The position numbers were made by a program, and so were the translations under genes. From JBIOJM01 sp044450785 (GTDB taxonomy: Bacteria > Planctomycetota > Planctomycetia > Isosphaerales > Isosphaeraceae), in NCBI GenBank assembly GCA_044450785.1, contig JBIOJM010000088.1, positions 1 through 30,274 of the forward strand: a stretch of DNA of 30,274 bases, written 5' to 3'. The notes beneath the pieces are model-generated. The model saw only the letters and a list, made by a program, of their open reading frames with translations. It made no database searches and had not been told where the DNA came from. Positions 23,569 to 30,274 of this stretch are shown here, in pieces (within the stretch, counting starts at the first letter, position 1; each line of letters opens with the position of its first letter).

Positions 23569-24072
23569 ATGACGAGGCATCTCAAGCCGGTGGGTGGTTT
23601 CGAGCTGACGGCCTGGTTCTTCATGCGGATCTCGGGCCTGTTGCTCGTATTCCTGGCGCTCGGCCATTTGTTCATCACCCACATCCTCAACAATGTGGAG
23701 ACGGTGAATTACGCGTTCGTCGCCAATCGCTGGGGCGACCCCAAAACCGGGGTCTTCTGGCGCCTGTGGGACTTGACCATGATCAACCTCGCCGTGCTTC
23801 ACGGCGGCAACGGCCTGCGTCAAGTGCTGGACGAATACGTGATCCGGCCCGGCAAACGCGTCCTGACGCACACCCTGATCTGGGTGGGCGCGATCTTCTT
23901 GATGATGATCGGCACCTACGCGATCATGATGTTCCAGAAGGACCAAGACTACATCAATCAAAAGTACTTCAAGGCCTCCCTGGGCCAGATGGTCAAAGCG
24001 GAGGGCCGGTCTGCGCCCGGGCCCGAGAATCCCGCCCGAGCCGTTCGCGCCGCGGCGGCTTGGGCCCCCTGA
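23569..24072 (+). CDS. sdhD: Succinate dehydrogenase membrane anchor subunit
   Basis: The 167-residue protein is the second membrane anchor. FMRISGLLLVFLALGHLFIT begins span one, NLAVLHGGNGLRQVLDEYVI is the SdhD-type heme/quinone region with a histidine in the second span, and WVGAIFLMMIGTYAIMMF is span three. ATG 23569 has AAAGG about eight bases upstream. After span three the tail (residues about 125-167) is long and Ala/Pro-rich (SAPGPENPARAVRAAAAWAP), beyond the usual length of about 115-130 residues for this subunit. It lies 48 bases after sdhC and 60 bases before sdhA, consistent with one transcript. Confidence 0.88.
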   Translation: MTRHLKPVGGFELTAWFFMRISGLLLVFLALGHLFITHILNNVETVNYAFVANRWGDPKTGVFWRLWDLTMINLAVLHGGNGLRQVLDEYVIRPGKRVLTHTLIWVGAIFLMMIGTYAIMMFQKDQDYINQKYFKASLGQMVKAEGRSAPGPENPARAVRAAAAWAP

Positions 24073-24132
24073 CGCGCGTGGCCAAAAGGCCGCGCCAGCG
24101 CGAGGTTCGCACTTTTTGAAATTATTGGAAGC

Positions 24133-25989
24133 ATGAACAATTATCATCGCTTTGATTGCGTGATCGTCGGGGCCGGGGGAGCGGGCTTGATGGCGGCCCT
24201 GGAGGCGAGCCGGCGGGTGGGCACGGCGGTCGTGAGCAAGCTTTACCCGACCCGCTCGCACACCGGGGCGGCGCAGGGGGGGATTGCGGCTGCGCTCTCC
24301 AACCTCGAGCACGACTCGTGGGAGAACCACGCTTACGACACGATCAAAGGGGGCGATTTCCTGGTGGATCAGACGGCCGCCGAGATCCTCTGCCGGGAGG
24401 CGGTCGAGTGCATCTACGCGCTCGAGCACATGGGGCTGCCGTTCGACCGCACGGCCGACGGCCGGATCTCGCAGCGCCGCTTCGGCGGGCACACCAAGCC
24501 CAATCCCGCCTACGACCCTACCGCGCCCGCCGGCAGTGAGGCGGCCAAGCCGAGCCTGCCGGTCATGCGAGCCTGTCATTCGGCCGACCGCACCGGACAC
24601 ATGATCCTGCAGACCCTTTACCAGCAATGCATCAAGCAGGGCGTGACCTTTTTCGACGAATTCCAGATGCTCGATCTGATCTTCCACGAGGGCGAATGCC
24701 GCGGCATCGTCGCACTCGAGATCGCCACCAGCCAGCTTCACGTCTTCCATGCCAAGAGCGTACTCCTGGCCACCGGCGGGTTCGGCCGGATGTTCAAGGT
24801 CTCCTCCAACGCTTATGCCCTGACCGGCGACGGTCCGGCGATCGCCTACCAACACGGCCTGCCGCTGCAGGACATGGAATTCTTCCAGTTCCACCCGACG
24901 GGCGTCTACCGGCTGGGGATCCTTCTGAGCGAGGCATGCCGCGGCGACGGCGGCATCATGTTCAACGGCGTGGGGGAGCGGTTCATGGAGCGGTACGCTC
25001 CCAACCTCAAGGACCTGGCCAGCCGCGACGTTTGCTCGCGCTCGATCTATCAGGAGGTCCGCGCCGGCCGGGGCGTCGGCGGCAGCGACTACGTCTATCT
25101 CGACATTCGCGCCGCCACGATGAACAAGTACAAGTCGAGCCCGCTCCACCCCGACCGCGACGTCGACAGCGCCTGGGTCGAGAAGCGGCTTCCGGACATC
25201 ATCGACTTTGCCCGGACCTACCTGGGCGTCGACCCGATCCACGAGCCGATGCCGATCCAGCCGACGGCGCACTACGCCATGGGTGGGCTGCCGACCGATG
25301 TGGATGGCCGGATCCTCCGCGACGCCGCCGGCACTGTCGTGCCCGGTCTGTACTCGGCCGGCGAGAGCGCCTGCGTCAGCGTCCACGGCGGCAACCGCCT
25401 GGGGACCAACAGTCTCGTCGAGCTGATCGTCTACGGCCGCCGTGCCGGAAAGGCCATGGCCGAATTCGCCCGGGAGCGCGAGTTCCAGCATGTCCCGCCC
25501 CATCCCGAGGCCGCGGCCAAGGCCGCCGTCGACGGGCTCCTTTCCCGGCCCCGCACCGAGCCGTGGGTAAAGATCCGCGATGAGATGCAGACGACCATGA
25601 TGGACCACTGCGGCGTCTTCCGCACCGCCCTAACACTGACCCGCGCCGGCGACGACATCGCCGCACTGAAAGTCCGGTTCCAAAACCTCGGTGTTCAGGA
25701 CAAGGGGTCGGTCTTCAACACCGGCTTGCTCGAGATCATCGAGCTGGGCAACCTGCTCGACCTGGCCGAGGCTACCGTGGCGGCCGCCCTGGCGCGCACC
25801 GAAAGTCGCGGGGCCCACTTCCGCGAGGACTTCCCGGCCCGCAACGATACAGCCTTCTTCAAGCACTCGCTGGTCTACTCGACCGGCGACCGGCAGACCC
25901 GCGTCGAATACAAGGACGTCGACGTCCTCATGGTCGAGAAAGACGGCCAGCAAGTTCCCAAGTACCCGCTGGAAGTCAGGAAATACTGA
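24133..25989 (+). CDS. sdhA: Succinate dehydrogenase flavoprotein subunit
   Basis: The 618-residue protein oxidises succinate to fumarate with covalently bound FAD. VIVGAGGAGLMAALEA at residues 10-25 is the dinucleotide-binding motif, and His43 in TRSHTGAAQGG is the expected covalent FAD attachment. FFQFHPTGVYRLG and HYAMGGLPTD belong to the dicarboxylate pocket, and SVHGGNRLGTNSLVELIVYG is the conserved FAD-capping segment. The C-terminal helical domain (REDFPARNDTAFFKHSLVYS, then RVEYKDVDVL) completes a normal length protein. ATG 24133 has GGAAG upstream. It is followed after three bases by sdhB. A long antisense frame over this gene is a composition effect. Confidence 0.96.
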   Translation: MNNYHRFDCVIVGAGGAGLMAALEASRRVGTAVVSKLYPTRSHTGAAQGGIAAALSNLEHDSWENHAYDTIKGGDFLVDQTAAEILCREAVECIYALEHMGLPFDRTADGRISQRRFGGHTKPNPAYDPTAPAGSEAAKPSLPVMRACHSADRTGHMILQTLYQQCIKQGVTFFDEFQMLDLIFHEGECRGIVALEIATSQLHVFHAKSVLLATGGFGRMFKVSSNAYALTGDGPAIAYQHGLPLQDMEFFQFHPTGVYRLGILLSEACRGDGGIMFNGVGERFMERYAPNLKDLASRDVCSRSIYQEVRAGRGVGGSDYVYLDIRAATMNKYKSSPLHPDRDVDSAWVEKRLPDIIDFARTYLGVDPIHEPMPIQPTAHYAMGGLPTDVDGRILRDAAGTVVPGLYSAGESACVSVHGGNRLGTNSLVELIVYGRRAGKAMAEFAREREFQHVPPHPEAAAKAAVDGLLSRPRTEPWVKIRDEMQTTMMDHCGVFRTALTLTRAGDDIAALKVRFQNLGVQDKGSVFNTGLLEIIELGNLLDLAEATVAAALARTESRGAHFREDFPARNDTAFFKHSLVYSTGDRQTRVEYKDVDVLMVEKDGQQVPKYPLEVRKY

Positions 25990-25992
25990 ATC

Positions 25993-26769
25993 ATGAGCAA
26001 AATTGCCACCGAGCGTTCGTTGCGGCACTTGACGGTCCGGATCAGGCGTTACGATCCCGAGCGCGAATCCCAGCCCCGGTGGCAGGAGTTCAAGCTGGAT
26101 GCCGACCCCATGGACCGCGTCTTGGACGTCATGCTGGCGATCAAGTGGAACCAGGACGAGTCGCTGGCGCTGCGCCGCTCGTGCGCGCACGGCATCTGCG
26201 GTTCGGACGCGATGCGGATCAACGGCGTCAATGGGCTGGCCTGCAAGACGTTGGTGCGGACCCTCGGCTCCGACACGCTCACCCTCGAGCCGATTCTGGG
26301 CCTCCCCGTGATCAAGGACCTGATCGTGGACATGAAGCCGTTCTTCGACCATTACAAGTCGGTGATGCCGTACCTCGTCAACGACGAGCCGCCGCCGACC
26401 ACCGAACGGCTGCAATCGCCCGAGCAGCGAGCGCGGTTCGACGAGACAACCAAGTGCATCCTGTGCGCCTGCTGCACGACCGCCTGCCCGCCGTTCTGGG
26501 GAGACCAGAAGTACGTGGGCCCGGCGTCGATCGTCAATGCACACCGCTTCATCTTCGATTCGCGCGACCGCGCGGCCGCCGAGCGTCTCGACATCCTCAA
26601 CGACGCCGAGGGCGTCTGGCGATGCAGGACCGTCTTCAACTGCACGAGCGCCTGCCCTCGCGACATCCACGTGACCAGGGCCATCCAGGAGGTCAAGCAC
26701 GCGATGCTGACCGGAAGCCTGGGCGCCGACGAACCCCCACGGGCGATCGGCGGCGACTCGGGAAGCTGA
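25993..26769 (+). CDS. sdhB: Succinate dehydrogenase iron-sulfur subunit
   Basis: The 258-residue protein carries electrons from FAD to quinone. The [2Fe-2S] site is RRSCAHGICGSDAMRINGVN then GLAC: Cys64, Cys69, Asp72 and Cys84, where the Asp replaces a Cys as in E. coli SdhB. The ferredoxin-like C-terminal domain has TKCILCACCTTACPPFW (Cys155, 158, 161, 165) and CRTVFNCTSACPRDIH (Cys211, 217, 221) for the [4Fe-4S] and [3Fe-4S] clusters. All cluster ligands appear intact. Its ATG lies three bases after the sdhA stop, so translation is probably coupled. Confidence 0.96.
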   Translation: MSKIATERSLRHLTVRIRRYDPERESQPRWQEFKLDADPMDRVLDVMLAIKWNQDESLALRRSCAHGICGSDAMRINGVNGLACKTLVRTLGSDTLTLEPILGLPVIKDLIVDMKPFFDHYKSVMPYLVNDEPPPTTERLQSPEQRARFDETTKCILCACCTTACPPFWGDQKYVGPASIVNAHRFIFDSRDRAAAERLDILNDAEGVWRCRTVFNCTSACPRDIHVTRAIQEVKHAMLTGSLGADEPPRAIGGDSGS

Positions 26770-26824
26770 GGTTCAAGATCGGGCACGGCAGGCAGCGAAT
26801 CGAAATCGTCGAGGGCGGTTCGAC

Positions 26825-28540
26825 ATGGAACGCGGAAACGGGCGCGCGGCTCGCGATCGACACACACGACTGCGGAATCGGCTGGGCCCGATCCTGGTCG
26901 TGGGCTGGACCTCCGCGCTCGGCGTTTGGGCCCGAGGGCAGGAGCCTTCCCGCGCTTCCGCGCATGATCTCTTGTCGCGCCGCGTCGCGGCGGTGCTGGC
27001 GGCACCCGGCTTCGAGCACGGTCATTGGGGTGTCCTGGTCGTCGATCGCAAGACCGGCCAGACGATTTACGAGCGAAATGCGGACCAACTGTTCGCCCCC
27101 GCCTCCGTCACCAAGCTGTTCAGTACGGCGGCCGCGCTCGTCGAGTTGGGACCGGGACACCGCTTCCAGACGCCGCTGGTCCGCCGCGGCGAAGTCAACA
27201 CCAAGGGAACGCTCGAAGGCGACGTGATCCTGGTCGCGCAGGGGGACCTGTGCATGGGAGGCCGCACCGGCTCCGACGGGTCGCTTGTCTTCAAGGATGA
27301 GGACCACACCTACGCCGGGGGCAACCTGAGCTGTCAGGTCGTGGCCACCGACCCGCTGGCCGGTCTCGACCATCTCGCCCGCGAGGTGCAGGCCGCCGGC
27401 ATCCGTGAGGTCGCCGGCGATGTGATCGTCGACGACCGGCTGTTCGCGCCGGCCCAGGCCACCGGCAGTGGGCCCAGGCTGGTCAGCCCGATCGTGATCA
27501 ACGACAACGTGATCGACATCCTGGCGCAGCCCGCCGGCAAGGCCGGCGAGCCGGCGCTGGTCACGTTCCAGCCGGCGACGCAGTTCGTGACGATGGACGC
27601 GCAGGTCGCGACCGTTGACGCCGCCGCGGCGCCGTCACTTCTCGTCCGTCCGGTCGGCCCGCGACGGTTCCAGGTGCGCGGGCAATTACCGGTCGGCCAC
27701 GCCCGCGTCGTCAAGATCGATGAGATCGACGAGCCGGCGTCGTTTGCCCGGGCGCTCTTGATCGAAGCCCTGCGCCGGCGCGGTGTGCGGGTCGCGGCTT
27801 CGCCGCTCGGCCTGAACGTGACCTCGGGCCTGCCGCCGCGTGCCGAAGTGGCCAGGCTCCCCAAGGTGGCGGAATACACCTCGCCACCCTTCAGCGAGTA
27901 CATCCGCGTGATCTTGAAGGTCAGCCACAACTTGTACGCCAGCTCGCTGCCGCTGCTGCTGGCCGTCCGGCACGGCGAGCGGACCCTGGCCGCGGGACTC
28001 TTGCGCCAGGGTGATGTCCTCAAAAGCCTGGGGGTCGAGCCGCGTGCGGTCTCATTTGGCGGCGGCGCCGGCGGTGCCCGGGCCGATCTGGCCACGCCGC
28101 GGGCGGCGGTCACCTTGCTGCGCGCGATGGCCGCCCGGCCTGAGTTCGCCGCTTACGACGTCGCGCTGCCGATCCTGGGCCGCGACGGCACCCTCGCCAA
28201 GGCGGTCGCCAATGACAGCCCAGCCCGCGGACACGCTCGTGCCAAGACCGGGACCTTCTTCGTTGCGAACGAGCTGGATGGCACCACCGTCCTGACCAGC
28301 AAGGCGCTGGCCGGTTACCTGGAAACCGCCTCGGGCCGATCGCTGGTCCTGGCCGCCTTCGTCAACAACGTCCCACTCGACGCCCCCAAACCCCACCGTT
28401 CGATCTCGGAGGCCACCGCCGCGGCCGGCCGCCTCTTGGGCAAACTCTGCGAGGCAATCTACCTGGATGCGGGCGACACCGCCAATTCCGCCCCTCAGGC
28501 AGCGGCCCCGACTCGAACCGGTTCCGGGTCAACTCGCTGA
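26825..28540 (+). CDS. dacB: D-alanyl-D-alanine carboxypeptidase/endopeptidase, PBP4 (S13) family
   Basis: The 571-residue protein starts at ATG 26825 with GAGGG about nine bases upstream. An N-terminal hydrophobic segment (LGPILVVGWTSALGVWA, residues 20-36) follows an Arg-rich stretch and directs export. The active-site motifs of class C penicillin-binding proteins are in order: ASVTKLFS (Ser94, Lys97), VSHNLYAS (Ser367, Asn369) and AKTGTF (Lys474-Thr-Gly). The large insert between the first two motifs contains LEGDVILVAQGD and GDVIVDDRLF, as in PBP4. It trims or cleaves peptidoglycan cross-links in the periplasm; presence in a planctomycete fits reports of peptidoglycan there. The gene lies 55 bases downstream of sdhB and may be read through. 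Confidence 0.93.
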   Translation: MERGNGRAARDRHTRLRNRLGPILVVGWTSALGVWARGQEPSRASAHDLLSRRVAAVLAAPGFEHGHWGVLVVDRKTGQTIYERNADQLFAPASVTKLFSTAAALVELGPGHRFQTPLVRRGEVNTKGTLEGDVILVAQGDLCMGGRTGSDGSLVFKDEDHTYAGGNLSCQVVATDPLAGLDHLAREVQAAGIREVAGDVIVDDRLFAPAQATGSGPRLVSPIVINDNVIDILAQPAGKAGEPALVTFQPATQFVTMDAQVATVDAAAAPSLLVRPVGPRRFQVRGQLPVGHARVVKIDEIDEPASFARALLIEALRRRGVRVAASPLGLNVTSGLPPRAEVARLPKVAEYTSPPFSEYIRVILKVSHNLYASSLPLLLAVRHGERTLAAGLLRQGDVLKSLGVEPRAVSFGGGAGGARADLATPRAAVTLLRAMAARPEFAAYDVALPILGRDGTLAKAVANDSPARGHARAKTGTFFVANELDGTTVLTSKALAGYLETASGRSLVLAAFVNNVPLDAPKPHRSISEATAAAGRLLGKLCEAIYLDAGDTANSAPQAAAPTRTGSGSTR

Positions 28541-28622
28541 AGGGGGCTCCCTCGAAGATCGTTGTTCTTTTGTCCGTTTGCGATCGGAACCCCGGGTATC
28601 ACGTCATCGCTTTCAGCCGCCT

Positions 28623-29952
28623 TCAGGAAGCAAACGGCTGTTGCAAGAACATATGACGCGGGCCCGTCTGGTCCACATTGGGATTGTTGATGACGACGTG
28701 CTTGTACACGACGGAAACCAGGAAGCCGCTATTGTCCACTACGTTCGTCACCTTGAAGAACGCCGGGGTTCCGGCGTTGAGGTCGGCGTCGTCGATGTGG
28801 TTCGGATCCGGGGGATTGAGCTGGGGAGGCGTGAAGACGCGGCTCCGCGTTCTCCGCAGCCCGGGAGCGCCCTGCACGACGGTCATGCTCTTGTAATACA
28901 AGAGCGGGGTCGGAGTAGTCGGGTCCGCCGGATTTGCCCCGCTCGTCACGCCGACCATCTGGAAATCCCAGATCTGAGGGCCGGCAGCGACGGGAATCAA
29001 CTGGACGGGCTCGGTGAACGGGACTTCGAGCGGCGGGTTTTCTCCAGTCGGATCGCTGATGCTCATGATCCTGATGCGGTAAAAAGGGTGGTTCGAGTCG
29101 ATCCCCCTCATGTCGTAACCGATCGGGGGATCGATAAAGGACAAGCTTCGAGCCGACTGAGTCGTGAAATAGGCCCGAGCGGACAACAAAACCGACCCGG
29201 GCGGAGGAGCCGGAGACGAAATGGGACCGGTTCGGGTAGGGCCGGTAGCGGAACAGGGTGAGCTCGCCCGCGTTGCCGAAGAGGCCGAGGACGGGGTCAG
29301 CCCAGGTGACAGTCTGATCGCGTGGGTCGGATTCGACTCCGTGGAGTTGAGTCCACGCCAGGGGCGGTTGGGCGACGGAAACCGCCGCGGGTGCCCGCGA
29401 GCCCGAGGGGCCTCGCGCGGCCCATTCGAGTTGACTCTCATCTAACGGTGGTCCGCCCTTGGGACGGCCGTCGGGACGCAAGGCGTGGAATGTCACCCGC
29501 GTCCCGGGGAGGTCGGCGACGACCCGGATTGGCTGGAGCCGAATCTCCTGATCAAACCGCTGCCCCGCCGCTTGTGCGGCCCGCCAGACGTGCCCCTGGG
29601 AACCGTGCCCTAACCTCTCGATCAGCAGATACGGGCCCACTCTCCAACCCGGCATCCCGGATGCAGGCCGATCGGGAGGCAGCGTCCCACCGGCCGGCGC
29701 CGAGAGCGTGGTCCCCGGCGCATCATCGGTCGGAGGATCGATGGGTTCTCGGTCGGCAGGTCGCGGCGGCTCCGCCCCGAAGACCGCCTCGACCACTGCG
29801 GTATCCTCCGGCAGTCGGCGGCGGTACTCCTCCGGACTCGGCTCCTCAGCCGCGTCACCGAGCCGTGTGGGTCCATGGGCCGCGTCTCCAGGTCGGACGA
29901 ACGAGCACCCGGCGAACGTCGCCGGACGCTCGATCTCGTCCCATGACTTCAT
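28623..29952 (-). pseudogene. Chimeric protein: Ser/Thr kinase N-terminus fused to an unknown domain, frameshifted
   Basis: ATG 29952 opens MKSWDEIERPATFAG. Around residue 105 comes VGPYLLIERLGHGSQGHVWR, which is the glycine-loop start of a Hanks-type kinase. The kinase body (VAIK lysine, HRD and DFG) does not follow; instead IRVVADLPGTRVTFHAL, resembling a PEGA-like repeat, appears soon after. The reading frame changes near 29215-29235: the first frame is sensible to ELTLFRYRPYPNRS, the other continues with SPAPPPGSVLLSARAYFTTQ and runs to PRHMFLQQPFAS at 28623. One extra base (or two missing) explains this. Taken together the gene looks like a deletion fusion of a kinase that has also lost its frame, or a sequence error in an unknown chimeric gene. 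The C-terminal domain is not recognised. Confidence 0.6.
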
Positions 29953-30274
29953 CAATACACCGACCGGCGACCCGACACCCGTCCTCGGATTTTCTCAGCG
30001 ATCACCATAAGACATCCGCTTTTCTCATGCGAGAAGCAACCGGCACCATGCATCCATTTCTCGTCCGCCGAGACGGATTCCGGATGAAGCGGGAAGGGTC
30101 TGTCTGATCAAGGGGTGTGACCGATGAATGATGTTGCCGTGAATCCGGCGCCGGATCGCAATGCCGCCGGGAGGACGAGGTTTCGGGAGGGCGAGGCTGG
30201 GGTGATGAAAAGTTAGGCAGGCGGAGACGCCGCGTTCATCGCGGTTCTGTTGCACGCTTTCCCCGGCGAGCACC
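29953..30274. other. Window end, no supported gene
   Basis: A minus-strand frame at 30025-30273 encodes a basic, low-complexity peptide without a recognised domain or ribosome site, so it is not annotated. A promoter for the chimeric gene should lie here but no convincing -35/-10 pair was identified. Confidence 0.5.

Noticed and set aside
23182..25608. An 808-codon minus-strand frame across the sdh genes
   Set aside because: It is antisense to sdhC, sdhD and sdhA, which have clear domains and ribosome sites; long antisense frames are expected from GC-rich codon bias.
30025..30273. Minus-strand frame at the window end
   Set aside because: Basic low-complexity product without a family or start signal; it may be open at the edge but cannot be supported.

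Overview
The window looks like a chromosomal segment from a planctomycete, most likely of the Isosphaeraceae type. The DNA is GC-rich with loosely packed genes. Several small proteins start with a TIRRLM-type membrane leader that I associate with this phylum. There is a Tat-exported Gfo/Idh oxidoreductase, a Uma2 nuclease and many lineage-restricted hypothetical proteins. The taxonomic call is inference from gene style; no rRNA or tRNA gene was seen.

Layout. At 1-976 lies the 3' part of a membrane-anchored hypothetical gene. At 991-1769 is a decayed REP-associated transposase (RAYT) flanked by 14-base inverted repeats; the right repeat supplies the stop codon of the next gene. From 5496 down to 1766 (minus strand) runs a tight gene row: Uma2 nuclease, HAD phosphatase, an unrecognised (possibly deoxyhypusine-synthase-like) protein and an HldE-type PfkB sugar kinase. 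A secreted amidohydrolase follows at 5612-6724.

The most unusual part is 6818-12040. It holds eight clear small or orphan genes and a 28-codon remnant, all on the minus strand. They encode short membrane proteins, an antitoxin-like protein, a Clp-N-like protein, a TPR protein and a hypothetical. Non-coding repeats separate them: a 164-bp direct repeat (two copies), a 69-bp palindromic REPIN/MITE-like element (two copies bracketing the Clp-N-like gene), a 43-bp repeat, a 19-bp repeat and a shared 3' motif ending near CAAC. One orientation, one gene per unit and repeated spacers resemble a gene-cassette (integron/CALIN) array, but no integrase is present and the candidate attC boxes fit the consensus imperfectly.

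From 12038 the region is more conventional: a sulfite-oxidase-family molybdoenzyme, a Tat-exported Gfo/Idh oxidoreductase, two tandem paralogous membrane-anchored proteins, a two-gene unit encoding a polytopic membrane protein and a hypothetical, then a divergent pair of aldose 1-epimerase and LDH2-type dehydrogenase. A strong sigma70-like promoter at 22302-22330 drives a small orphan gene.

From 23041 to 26769 lies a complete succinate dehydrogenase operon in the order C-D-A-B (TCA cycle and respiratory chain), followed by a PBP4-type D,D-carboxypeptidase/endopeptidase. The last gene, 28623-29952 on the minus strand, is a frameshifted chimera beginning like a Ser/Thr kinase but lacking the kinase body. 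No supported gene was seen in 29953-30274.
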